Counted from the stretch's first letter, positions 13,550 through 21,320 are shown. The stretch is 48,178 bases of DNA from Paenibacillus sp. (GCA_023663345.1 JAMPHR010000002.1:179986-228163); one strand, 5' to 3'. Program-made: numbers and translations. Notes: generated by a model not told the origin, from the letters alone.

Positions 13550-14575
13550 TTATTTCTTGCGGTCCGATGCTTTGGCCTCGGCTTGCTCTTTACGGTAGGC
13601 GTCGACGGTGAGGCGTATGCCTTCGGCAAGGTCTACCTTGGGGGCGAAGCCGAAGTCGCGGACGGCGGGGGTGACATCGCACGCCCAGTTGCGCTGGGCC
13701 ATGATGTTGTACTTGTCGGAGTTGAGGGTGACGGCCTGCATCTTGGCCGCGCCCCATTTCTCGCTCACCTTGCAGGCCACTGACAGCGCCCACAGGGGGA
13801 GACGCACGGGGATGACGAGCTTGCGGCCGAGCGCCTTGGAGACAATGCGCCGGAATTCCTTCTGGGTGTAGGCCCGGGGCTCAGAGATGATGTATTTGCG
13901 ATGGAGCGGGGCGCGCTCGAGGGCATCGAAGATGGCGCGGGCGAGATCCTCGACGTAGATGAAGGTGAGCAGCTGACGGCGCATACCCACTCCGAAGTCG
14001 AAATGGGCGTCGATGGTCTTTATCATCATCAGGTAGTCCTGCTCGTGGGGGCCATACACGCCGGTGGGGCGGAGTATGATCCAGGGGAAATCCTTGGGGA
14101 GCGACTGGAGGTAGGTCTCGGCCTTGATCTTGGAGAGTCCGTAGCGGGTGTTGGGGGCGGGGATGCTGTCGCCGTCGAGGGGGGTGTAGCCTTTCTCATC
14201 GCCGGGTCCGATGGCTGAGAGGGATGACATGTACACCATGCGCGAGGGGACGGCGTCGACTTCGCGCAGAGTGTCGACGAAATCGCGCAGATAGGTGTAG
14301 TTGATGCGGTTGAAGTCCATGAAGTTGACGCACTTGGTGGCGCCGAGATTGTACACGATATAGTCCCAGCGGTGCCCCTTGAGCTGCTCGGCCAGACGGT
14401 CGGGGTCGTCATAGTCGAGTGTTATGAAGTGGAGGGAGCTGTCGGTGAGATAGCGGCGGGAGGTGGATTCCCTGACTCCGCACCATGTCTCGTAGCCACG
14501 GCGGAGCGACTCGGCGGCTATGAATCCGCCGATGAAGCCTCCGGCTCCCACGATCAGTACTTTCTTTTGTCCCAT
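13550..14575 (-). CDS. NAD-dependent epimerase/dehydratase family protein
   Basis: An extended short-chain dehydrogenase of 341 residues. The nucleotide-binding motif GAGGFIG is at residues 10-16 (MGQKKVLIVGAGGFIGGFIA). The acidic region YDDPDRL follows, then the catalytic Ser in MVYMSSLSAIG (about 117-118) and the YxxxK pair Tyr145/Lys149 in NTRYGLSKIKAE. RPTGVYGPHEQDYLMM matches the substrate-domain loop of the family. Such enzymes act on nucleotide sugars or steroid-like substrates; the substrate here is unknown. The glycosyltransferase immediately upstream makes a sugar substrate plausible. The C-terminal end is rich in Lys/Glu/Ala. Confidence 0.85.
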   Translation of the reverse strand: MGQKKVLIVGAGGFIGGFIAAESLRRGYETWCGVRESTSRRYLTDSSLHFITLDYDDPDRLAEQLKGHRWDYIVYNLGATKCVNFMDFNRINYTYLRDFVDTLREVDAVPSRMVYMSSLSAIGPGDEKGYTPLDGDSIPAPNTRYGLSKIKAETYLQSLPKDFPWIILRPTGVYGPHEQDYLMMIKTIDAHFDFGVGMRRQLLTFIYVEDLARAIFDALERAPLHRKYIISEPRAYTQKEFRRIVSKALGRKLVIPVRLPLWALSVACKVSEKWGAAKMQAVTLNSDKYNIMAQRNWACDVTPAVRDFGFAPKVDLAEGIRLTVDAYRKEQAEAKASDRKK

Positions 14576-14655
14576 AGGCTTGTATATAAGGGAGATGATA
14601 AGTAAGTCTTAAAAACGATAGATAGAGGAGTGTAAACCGACACACAAAAGGGGTG

Positions 14656-15996
14656 TCATTTCAGTATCCGGGTGAAGAGGTCGATGTATTTCTTCACCAC
14701 GACTTCGGGGGCGTAGATGCTCCTTACGGTGTCGTGCTGTACCTGACGCGGGACATCGGTCTCGAGGGCCCACATTACTCCGGCTGCCAGGTCGCGCGAG
14801 TTCTTGTATTCGGCCAGGTATCCGTTGACCTTGTGGGTGATGAGCTCGTCGTGGCCCGGGGCGTGGAAAGCCACCGGGGTGGCTCCGCCGGCCATTCCCT
14901 CGATGAGAGTGACGGGGATGTTCTCCATGATGGCCGGAGAGAGAATCACCTTGGCCGACGCATAGAGGTAGCGGAGTATCTTGTTGTCGTTGATGCGTCC
15001 GATCCAGCGGCCCGACATGCGGAGATTGTCGAGTATTCCGGGATCGGTCATGTCGCCGAAGAGGTAGACTGCGGCCTTGCTGGCAATGTCGGGGAAGTTG
15101 TCGAATATATGGTTGAGGGCTTCGATGGCATATCCGAGTCCCTTGTCGGCTCTGTCGAGGCTGCTTGCCCCCACGAGGATGAGATAGGGCTTGGTGGTGG
15201 TGAGCATCGAGTCGATATGCTTGACCGGGGTTGTATAGAAGTAGTCGACGTGGATGGGGTTATGGATAGTCATCACCGGCTTGCTGTGCAGGAGGGTGGA
15301 TGAGCGGGCCTTGAGCTCGAGGTGCTTGCTCTCGGCCACGAATGTGATGGGCACCCGGTCGTAGAGTTGGTGTTTCTTGTCCCAGAATATGCGCGAGAGG
15401 TCGTCGGGGTGGCCGCCGCCACGCAGAAACATGCAGTTGCCGCAACGGTCGGTATAGTATTCGCACACGCGTGAGTTGTGGCACACACCGGTGAAGGGCC
15501 ACATGTCGTGGAGGGTCCACACGATTTTCTTGCCCATCTCGTGGAGCCGGCGTATGCCACCAAGGTTGAGCAGTCCCTGGTTGATCCAATGGAGGCAGAT
15601 GATGTCGGCCTTTCTGGCCCACGGATGGTGGTGGATGTTCATGGCGAACCGGCCGGTGGAGACTGAGAATACGTTGTCCTTGCTGAACCCTCCGTGCCAC
15701 AGGATGTCGATGCGCTCCATGCAGTATCTGATACCACGCGGGAGACGTCCGCCCACACAAGCCACGTTGGGTTCGGATGATCTTTTGGTGTATACGAGCA
15801 TACGCGCGTCAATGCCTGCCCGCCTCATTGCCTGCATGAGACGGAAGGTGGCGCTTGCGGCTTCGCCGAGCGTGTCGCTGTGGTTCACGAGCAACACTTT
15901 TTTCCCCTTGAGCGATGGGGGAAGGACGGTGTTATCGGGAAGCTCCTGCTTTTGGCTTGGGTTGAGATTGTTTTTCGGAATTATCGGGTATGGCAT
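14656..15996 (-). CDS. Glycosyltransferase, GT-B fold (family 4-like)
   Basis: A 446-residue protein with two Rossmann-like halves. The N-terminal half (KKVLLVNHSDTLGEAASATF, KADIICLHWINQGLLNLGG, WTLHDMWPFTGVCHNSRVC) is typical of Bacteroidota glycosyltransferases that act on glycan precursors. The C-terminal half (YLILVGASSLDRADKGLGYA, VILSPAIMENIPVTLIEGMA followed by GGATPVAF) carries the EX7E-like donor site. A Cys cluster (CEYYTDRCGNCMFLRGGG) may bind metal. The ATG at 15996 makes a 65-nt overlap with the upstream DUF389 gene; a GTG further in, just before the conserved core, is an alternative start. Donor and acceptor are unknown. Confidence 0.85.
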   Translation of the reverse strand: MPYPIIPKNNLNPSQKQELPDNTVLPPSLKGKKVLLVNHSDTLGEAASATFRLMQAMRRAGIDARMLVYTKRSSEPNVACVGGRLPRGIRYCMERIDILWHGGFSKDNVFSVSTGRFAMNIHHHPWARKADIICLHWINQGLLNLGGIRRLHEMGKKIVWTLHDMWPFTGVCHNSRVCEYYTDRCGNCMFLRGGGHPDDLSRIFWDKKHQLYDRVPITFVAESKHLELKARSSTLLHSKPVMTIHNPIHVDYFYTTPVKHIDSMLTTTKPYLILVGASSLDRADKGLGYAIEALNHIFDNFPDIASKAAVYLFGDMTDPGILDNLRMSGRWIGRINDNKILRYLYASAKVILSPAIMENIPVTLIEGMAGGATPVAFHAPGHDELITHKVNGYLAEYKNSRDLAAGVMWALETDVPRQVQHDTVRSIYAPEVVVKKYIDLFTRILK

Positions 15997-17347
15997 CGTG
16001 TGAGAATTTGAGGTTGCCCACATTGACTATCGACACCGGTCTGAGCTGCAGACGGGCTTCGAGGTACTTCTCAAGCTCTCTCTGCTTGGCCGCGGGGAGG
16101 GGTGAGGAGTATGACACGAGGGCGAGGTGCATGGTGTCGAGGGAGGCTGTGGCGATGTTGCCGAAGATGGCGCGTGTCACGGCGAGTTCCTTGACCTGAG
16201 GGAAGAGTACCCTGATTTCCGGGGCTATGCGTCCCGATATGGTGTCGTTGAGCCGATTGTAGTCAATGATGGCCCTGAGGGAGTCGATGGTCACCTGCCT
16301 GGATGCTATCGAGGCCTGGGCCATGTCGTAGATGTCGCGCACCGACGATGAGCTTGCCTCGAGGGCAGTCATGCCCTGTGAGTCACCCTGGATGATGTTG
16401 ATGCGGGTGCCGGCGAGGCCGTAGAATTGGAGTCGCGACGAGAGGGCGAGGGTGAGGGAGTCGGTGGGGAGAGTGCGTCCGATGAGGGTGATGGTGATGC
16501 TGCGGCCGTCCTTGTCCATGTCGGCCTCGCTGGAGAGCACTCGGGTGGCGGGAAACCGGCACTCGTCGGCCACGAAGGTGGCGGCATTGGCTTTGAACCG
16601 GCTTACGCGCAACATGTTGTAGGTGAGGTAGAGCGAGGGGAGCATGGTGAGGATGGCGAGGGTGTAGACGATGCGGCGCACCTTGTGGGCGCGGGCGGGA
16701 TTGTCGGTCTTTACGGGCTGGTATCTCATCAGTTTCACGCCGATGAATGTGGCGAGGGCGATGTAGATGGAGTTGATGAGGAAGAGATAGAATGCTCCGA
16801 AGAAGTAGGTGAGCTGGAATGTGGCGAGGCCGTAGCCGGCTGTACACAGCGGTGGCATGAGGGCGGTGGCGATGGCTACGCCGGGTATCACGTTGCCCTT
16901 GGATTTGGAGCCGATGGCGATGATGCCGGCTCCGCCACCGAAGAGGCCGATGAGGACATCGTAGATGGTGGGCGATGTGCGGGCCAGGAGCTCGCTGTGG
17001 CCTTCGCTGACGGGGGAGATGAGGAAGTAGAGGGTGGAGGTGAGGACGCTGAAGCCGGTGGCCATGATGAGGTTGCGCAACGACCGCTTGATGAGGTCGA
17101 AGTCCTGGACGCCTACTCCGAGCCCGATGCCGATGATGGGGCCCATGAGAGGGGAGATGAGCATGGCTCCGATGATGACGGCGGTGGAGTTGGTGTTGAG
17201 GCCGAGCGAGGCGATGAATATAGCCAGGACGAGGATGAGGATGTTGGTGCCACGGAATGTGACTCCGTCGCGTATTGTCTGCTCGGCTTCGGCCTGGCTT
17301 ATCAGGTAGTCGTTCAGACTGAAATATCTGGCTATGTAGTTTTTCAT
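15932..17347 (-). CDS. DUF389 (TIGR00341-type) membrane protein
   Basis: The 471 residues begin with a short cytoplasmic helix, followed by about six transmembrane segments. The family signature is NTNSTAVIIGAMLISPLMGP followed by IIGIGLGVG (about residues 52-80). Further membrane segments include VIPGVAIATALMPPLCTAGY. The C-terminal half (from about residue 240) is soluble and probably periplasmic. The molecular function of DUF389 proteins is not established. The start codon lies only 5 nt from a palindrome of the intergenic repeat that fills the gap to the Na/Pi gene. Its 3' end overlaps the glycosyltransferase by 65 nt. Confidence 0.85.
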   Translation of the reverse strand: MKNYIARYFSLNDYLISQAEAEQTIRDGVTFRGTNILILVLAIFIASLGLNTNSTAVIIGAMLISPLMGPIIGIGLGVGVQDFDLIKRSLRNLIMATGFSVLTSTLYFLISPVSEGHSELLARTSPTIYDVLIGLFGGGAGIIAIGSKSKGNVIPGVAIATALMPPLCTAGYGLATFQLTYFFGAFYLFLINSIYIALATFIGVKLMRYQPVKTDNPARAHKVRRIVYTLAILTMLPSLYLTYNMLRVSRFKANAATFVADECRFPATRVLSSEADMDKDGRSITITLIGRTLPTDSLTLALSSRLQFYGLAGTRINIIQGDSQGMTALEASSSSVRDIYDMAQASIASRQVTIDSLRAIIDYNRLNDTISGRIAPEIRVLFPQVKELAVTRAIFGNIATASLDTMHLALVSYSSPLPAAKQRELEKYLEARLQLRPVSIVNVGNLKFSHDAIPDNSEKQSQPKPKAGASR

Positions 17348-17621
17348 TATTATTCGGCTTACGCCGAAGTTTATGAGTTTATAAGTTTATGGGTTTATAT
17401 TCGGCGAAGCCGAAGGTTATAAGGTTATGGGGTTATATTCAGCGGAGCTGAAGGTTATGGGGTTATGAGGTTATATTCAGTTGGCGTTGAAGGGTATGAG
17501 GGTATAAGGTTATTAGTGGTGGAGGGGGGGAGTTTATAAACTTATAAACCAATAAACTACGGCATTGCCGAATATAAACCTATAAACTTATAACCCTATA
17601 ACCTTCGGCTTTAGCCGAATA
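17348..17621. repeat. Palindrome-octamer repeat block 1 (mirror-symmetric)
   Basis: The whole gap between the Na/Pi gene and DUF389 is repeat. From the left: TTCGGC-ttac-GCCGAA (17353-17368), four octamers GTTTATRR/T, TTCGGC-gaa-GCCGAA (17400-17414), three GGTTATRR/T octamers, TTCAGC-gga-GCTGAA, three more octamers, then a degenerate palindrome TTCAGTTGGCGTTGAA. The right half is the reverse orientation: octamers TTATAAAC/TATAAACC, ACGGC-att-GCCG, more octamers, and TTCGGC-ttta-GCCGAA (17604-17619). The last palindrome lies 2 nt from the stop codon of the Na/Pi gene. Confidence 0.9.
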
Positions 17622-19454
17622 TTATCTTACGTGGGTTGCTACGGAGGATCTCATGAGGCCCTTGATTTCGTCGACAACGTTGATGATGTAGTCGCCAATC
17701 TTCTCGAGCGAGCCTACGACATCCATGTAGTAGATGCCGGCCTGGTACTCGTAGTGGTGGGCGTTGATATTGTCGATGTTGGAGGTGCGGAGCTGGTTGC
17801 GCATGTTGTTGATCTCGCGCTCATAGTTGTAGGAGGATATTATGTCCTTCTCCTCGGCGTGCTCGATGTCGCGCAGAAGGAGTATCTGGTTGGTCATGGC
17901 GGCCTCGACGGCTATGAAGAGCGAGTCGATGTTGTGGTAGATCTCGTCGTTGAACTGGGCGTTGCTCTCGCGCTTGCGTATGAGCACCTTGCCGATGCCG
18001 TAGCAGCAGTCGGCTATGCTCTCGATCTCGCTGACGATGCGGAGCATGGCGGCGATGCGGTGCTTGCCTTCGTTGGAGAGTCGGCCCTCGGAACAGCGGT
18101 TGAGGTAGTCGGCTATCTCGATCTCCATGCGGTCGCTTATCTCCTCGTATTTCTCGAGGCGTGAGAATTGCTTGGTGAATTCCTCGCTGTCGGTCTTGAC
18201 GTGGACTATGTTCTGGGCCATTCCCACCATGCGTTGCACGCGCTGGGAGTAGACCACGATCTCCTTCTCGGCCTGGGAGATGTTGAGCTCGGAGGCGCTC
18301 ATCATACCGCCCTGGATAAATTTGAGCTGGAATTCCTCCTCCTGGTTGGGCTTGGAGGGCACGAGTTTTTCCACGATCTTGACATATAGGCCGGTGAGCC
18401 ATATCATGATGGCGAGGTTGATGAGGTTGAACACGGTGTGGAACACCGAGAGGCCTATCGAGACGCTCTGCTGCATGGCGGCTATCTGGGTCGACACGGG
18501 GTGGCCGGCGGGGAGTGAGCCGTCAAAGAGGTGATTGTAGGTGTCGGGGTCGGTGGCCTCGATGTGGTTGACGAAGGCCGAGAGTGCTCCGGGGTCGCCC
18601 TGGCCGAGCTCCTCGGTGAGCCATTGGGCGAAGTGGCAGAAGGGGAAGAAGATGGCGAGGGTCCACACGGTGCCGAGAAAGTTGAAGAGCAGGTGGCCCA
18701 TGGCTGTGCGCTTGGCGGCGATGTTACCGCCCATGGATGCCATGAGAGGGGTGATGGTGGTACCGATGTTGGAGCCGAGCACGAGGGCGCAGGAGAGGTC
18801 AAAGTCGATCCAGCCCTTGCTGCACATGATGAGGGTGATGGCAAAGGTGGCGGCGCTCGACTGGATCACCATGGTGACCAAGAGGCCTACGAGGGTGAAT
18901 ATCAGCACCGAGCCGAATCCGAGGGAGGTGTATTTCTGCAGGAAGGCAAACATCTCGGGGTTGCTCTGCAGGTCGGGGACATAGGTGCTGATCATGTCGA
19001 GGCCCATGAAGAGGAAGGAGAATCCGATGAAGAATTCGCCTATCGACTTGTTGCGGCTGCTCTTGCTGAACAGTAGCGGGATGGATAGGCCTATGACGGG
19101 TAGGACGAAGGCCGAGATGTTGACCTTAAAACCAAAAAGAGCGATGACCCAGGCGGTGAATGTGGTGCCCACATTCGCGCCCATGATCACCGCCATGGAT
19201 TGGCCGAGCGACATGAGACCTGCGTTTACGAAACTCACCACCATCACGGTGGAAGCCGAGGAGCTCTGTATGAGAGCGGTGATGAGTATGCCCGTGAGTA
19301 GTCCGGTGAAGCGGTTTCGGGTCATGGCCGAAAGGATGTTTCTGAGGCGGTCGCCTGCGGCTTTCTGCAGGCCTTCGCTCATTACTTTCATGCCATAGAG
19401 GAACAATGCTACCGAGCCTAACAGGCACAGCAGATCTAAAAAACTGTAGCTCAT
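17622..19454 (-). CDS. Na/Pi cotransporter family protein with PhoU-like C-terminus
   Basis: A 610-residue inner-membrane protein. The two inverted NaPi repeats are visible: TALIQSSSASTVMVVSFVNA (about residues 60-79) with GANVGTTFTAWV, and VIQSSAATFAITLIM with GSNIGTTITPLMASMGGN. The QSSSA/QSSAA motifs form the sodium/phosphate site in this family. The C-terminal 220 residues are helical and PhoU-like (ISQAEKEIVVYSQRVQRMVG, ADCCYGIGKVLIRKRESNAQ). Likely phosphate or phosphonate uptake or efflux. A good promoter lies 66 nt upstream; the stop codon is followed within 2 nt by the intergenic repeat. Confidence 0.9.
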   Translation of the reverse strand: MSYSFLDLLCLLGSVALFLYGMKVMSEGLQKAAGDRLRNILSAMTRNRFTGLLTGILITALIQSSSASTVMVVSFVNAGLMSLGQSMAVIMGANVGTTFTAWVIALFGFKVNISAFVLPVIGLSIPLLFSKSSRNKSIGEFFIGFSFLFMGLDMISTYVPDLQSNPEMFAFLQKYTSLGFGSVLIFTLVGLLVTMVIQSSAATFAITLIMCSKGWIDFDLSCALVLGSNIGTTITPLMASMGGNIAAKRTAMGHLLFNFLGTVWTLAIFFPFCHFAQWLTEELGQGDPGALSAFVNHIEATDPDTYNHLFDGSLPAGHPVSTQIAAMQQSVSIGLSVFHTVFNLINLAIMIWLTGLYVKIVEKLVPSKPNQEEEFQLKFIQGGMMSASELNISQAEKEIVVYSQRVQRMVGMAQNIVHVKTDSEEFTKQFSRLEKYEEISDRMEIEIADYLNRCSEGRLSNEGKHRIAAMLRIVSEIESIADCCYGIGKVLIRKRESNAQFNDEIYHNIDSLFIAVEAAMTNQILLLRDIEHAEEKDIISSYNYEREINNMRNQLRTSNIDNINAHHYEYQAGIYYMDVVGSLEKIGDYIINVVDEIKGLMRSSVATHVR

Positions 19455-19520
19455 TGCGTTACGCGGTGTTTATGTGATGTGTGCAGGGTAGCTGGCCATA
19501 AAGCAGCCACTTCCCTGATG

Positions 19521-19551
19521 CAAAGATATAACATTTTTTATCATTTTCAAA
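19521..19551 (-). promoter_or_regulatory. Promoter of the Na/Pi gene
   Basis: On the minus strand, TTTG (19551-19548), a 19-nt spacer and TATCTTTG (19528-19521) match the Bacteroidota promoter consensus. The expected start of transcription is near 19,514, giving a leader of about 60 nt. This may serve the whole minus-strand cluster down to 12,159. Confidence 0.7.
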
Positions 19552-19942
19552 TATGTGCAAGGGTTGATTTATGATTAATTTTGCCGACACAAAAGTACGA
19601 CACCCGCAGCGGCTGGGTGGGTATGCTGAAAAGACGTTTTTCGTTGTATAGGCCCCGTTTTAATTTCTAAACTTCGCACCTTTAAAAATTAACCACAGAG
19701 GGGACAATCGGGAATGCGTCCACTTGAGGCTATATGCTTTCTTCTCCACGCGAGTGGGGGGAATGTCTATGCATATATCTTCTCGTGGGATGCTGCGGTT
19801 GTCAGTGTTTCATCTGTGGTAAGGTAGTGCGAAGACCTTGAAATTACGGGAGCATTGACACGGGATGCATCCCACGTTCTTTTCAGGGTAAAATATAATC
19901 AGGCTGGGGATGCGGCCAGGCATACCAAAACACATATAGAGT
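19552..19942. other. Intergenic region with repeated GGGATGC motifs
   Basis: No gene is seen between the divergent Na/Pi gene and the HTH gene. GGGATGC occurs three times on the plus strand (19787-19793, 19862-19868, 19907-19913). The middle copy is part of a perfect 12-bp palindrome GGGATGCATCCC (19862-19873). Two single -7-like boxes face each other (TAATTTTG at 19576-19583, plus; TACTTTTG at 19597-19590, minus), without clear -33 elements. The motif array could be operator sites for the HTH protein starting at 19943; that is inference. Confidence 0.4.
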
Positions 19943-20170
19943 ATGGAACCGATCGGCACAATGATCAAGGAGGAACTGGAGCGACAGGAGCGTAGCGTGT
20001 CATGGCTCGCGCGCAAATTGAGTTGCGACCGTTCGAATGTGTATCGGCTATTTCAGAAACATTCTATAGACACGGCGCTGCTTCAGCGCCTGTCGGTGAT
20101 ACTGAACAGGGATTTCTTTTCGGAACTGAGCAATAATTTTCAGAACCGTAAGGGAAAGGAAGAAGCCTGA
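19943..20170 (+). CDS. Small HTH (Cro/C1-like) DNA-binding protein
   Basis: The 75 residues are almost only a helix-turn-helix: MIKEELERQERSVSWLARKL and SCDRSNVYRLFQKHSIDTAL, then LLQRLSVILNRDFFSEL. SVSWLARKLSCDRSNVYRLF is the HTH with the recognition helix around SNVYRLF. There is no sensor domain. Such short proteins often act as autoregulators or remain from mobile elements. It stands alone, divergent from the Na/Pi gene, with a candidate operator array 30-155 nt upstream. Its target genes are unknown. Confidence 0.7.
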   Translation: MEPIGTMIKEELERQERSVSWLARKLSCDRSNVYRLFQKHSIDTALLQRLSVILNRDFFSELSNNFQNRKGKEEA

Positions 20171-20482
20171 CTTGAAGCATCCGGTGCAGTGGCCCGGAGA
20201 TTGTAAGGTTAAAAAGGAGTTATGAGGTTAACAGTTAGCTTCACAGCTCCACTATGGCCATTTGCCGTGATGGTTGAAAAGATAGTGGGAAACGAGGGGG
20301 TGATATATGCTTAGATGTCAATGTGCGGGCGAGGGGAGATGAGATTTGATGTAACGCTAAAGTGGTGTGATTGTATAACACTTGCGCTTTAGTGTTAGTG
20401 TGCAAATATAATGATTGGTGCCCGTTTTAGGAACGGTGTTAAAGATAATTAACATAAAACGGGGTGTTTTTGGGGCAGAGGG
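20171..20482. other. Intergenic stretch with an 11-bp inverted repeat and a minus-strand -7 box
   Basis: No gene is seen. TAACGCTAAAG (20352-20362) and CTTTAGTGTTA (20387-20397) form an inverted repeat with one mismatch. Immediately to the right, TATATTTG on the minus strand (20410-20403) fits the -7 consensus and would read into the inverted repeat and then antisense to the HTH gene. The -33 region is weak. A small RNA is possible but unproven. Confidence 0.3.
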
Positions 20483-20590
20483 TCTTGGGTTTAGTATAGA
20501 GGATCTTGGTTTAGTATAGAGGGGGAAGTATAGGCAATAGTTTTTTAGACCATGGGGCCTGAGGGTATTTGGGTTTTGACCAAAGGGCTA
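20483..20590 (+). repeat. Core element C, copy 1 (diverged)
   Basis: It begins with two direct repeats of TTTAGTATAGAGG (20490-20502 and 20510-20522). It continues GGGGAAGTATAGGCAATAG, then TTTAGACCATGGGGCCTGAGG and TTTTGACCAAAGGGC. The same order of words (TTTAGTATAGAGG, GAAAGTATAGAGTATAGCGA, TTAG, GRCCA) is found in copies at 26477-26588 (reverse) and 29075-29182. This copy lacks the neighbouring octamer tracts and has lost part of the right end. Confidence 0.6.
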
Positions 20591-20634
20591 TTTTTTGGAG
20601 AGATTGGATGTGTTGAGGACGTAATTGTGAGACG

Positions 20635-20776
20635 GGGATTTATAGGACGTCTTCGACGCCCGTTTCTGATGTATTTTCGTTGACCCCGCGCCTCCCGGGC
20701 TGTGCAAATCAGCCCTGTCGGGCGATTTGCGTGCCCGTCCGTGGCGGGGCTTCAATTACATCGCCGTTTCACGGCT
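20635..20776 (+). repeat. 142-bp structured dispersed repeat, copy 1
   Basis: It starts GGGGATTTATAGGACGTC and ends in GCCGTTTCACGGCT. The centre is a strong nested hairpin: CGGGC-GCAAATC-GCCC (20696-20714) against GGGC-GATTTGC-GCCCG (20720-20737). A near-identical copy lies at 25661-25803. The sequence contains an open frame, but the two copies are better explained by structure than by coding: paired positions change by wobble-preserving substitutions. There is no transposase nearby. Confidence 0.8.
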
Positions 20777-20810
20777 CGGAGGGTGGTGGGCTTGTGGGGA
20801 ACCCTCTATA

Positions 20811-21125
20811 TCATCCGAGTGCGATCTGCATATTTCCACAAGTGAGGGAAACGGTCATGCCGAGGGCGTGAAATGCTCTTATTATGGTGTTGATGGTCGG
20901 GTTGGCGCCACGTTCGATGCGACTGACCTGCGCTTTTTTTACACCCATTAGTTCTGCTAACTGCTCTTGTGTCATGTTGCGCTCTTTCCGGGCGGCTTTG
21001 ATGGCTTCGCCTATATGGTAAGATTGGATAGCCGCTCTTACTTCTGCGTCATAAGCGTCCCGACGGGGTGTGCCGACTTTGCCGAATATTCTATCTTCAA
21101 GCTCCTCAAAGGTTGTAAGTTTCAT
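20811..21125 (-). CDS. Orphan HigA-type antitoxin / XRE regulator
   Basis: A 104-residue protein. The N-terminus MKLTTFEELEDRIFGKVGTP and following RRDAYDAEVRAA resemble the HigA antitoxins that pair with Gp49-like/RelE toxins in Bacteroidales. The HTH is IKAARKERNMTQEQLAELMG with the recognition part VKKAQVSRIERG (about residues 63-74). In typical loci the toxin gene lies directly upstream. Here the upstream 460 nt have no reading frame for a toxin, only a promoter and a palindromic AT/GC element. It may act as a stand-alone autoregulated repressor or be a remnant. Confidence 0.75.
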   Translation of the reverse strand: MKLTTFEELEDRIFGKVGTPRRDAYDAEVRAAIQSYHIGEAIKAARKERNMTQEQLAELMGVKKAQVSRIERGANPTINTIIRAFHALGMTVSLTCGNMQIALG

Positions 21126-21154
21126 ATGTGCGGTATTATAGCTTGCTAATATTG

Positions 21155-21184
21155 CAAAGATACAAACAAGTCTACATATATAGA
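21155..21184 (-). promoter_or_regulatory. Promoter and possible operator of the HigA-like gene
   Basis: TATCTTTG on the minus strand (21162-21155) fits the Bacteroidota -7 box and puts the transcript start about 23 nt before the ATG. Overlapping the expected -33 area is the palindrome TCTA-CATATA-TAGA (21171-21184), a plausible site for autorepression. The -33 TTTG is poor. Confidence 0.5.
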
Positions 21185-21236
21185 AACTTTTGGGTGCGTA
21201 TTTTGTTCAGAGGTCTGTTTTTTATTATTATGTGTG

Positions 21237-21320
21237 CACCATACCTATATTATACACCATACCTATATTATATATGTACGCGCGGGCGCGTGTGTGCGTG
21301 GAATACATATATAATATAGG
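21237..21320. repeat. Tandem 18-mer and 17-bp perfect inverted repeat with GC-rich loop
   Basis: CACCATACCTATATTATA occurs twice in direct tandem (21237-21254, 21255-21272). The second copy flows into CCTATATTATATATGTA (21262-21278), whose perfect reverse complement is at 21304-21320. The 25-nt loop is almost purely alternating purine-pyrimidine GC (CGCGCGGGCGCGTGTGTGCG). It could extrude a cruciform, form a hairpin on RNA from either strand, or favour Z-DNA in the loop. It lies between the divergent HigA-like and collagen-like genes. Confidence 0.8.

Noticed and set aside
16427-17422. 331-residue plus-strand frame antisense to DUF389
   Set aside because: Extremely Gly/Glu/Asp-rich composition mirrors the hydrophobic codons of the real gene on the other strand.
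20680-20871. Small plus-strand frame within the 142-bp repeat (and its counterpart near 25700)
   Set aside because: Sequence changes between copies preserve base pairing better than protein, and there is no start context or promoter; treated as a structured repeat.
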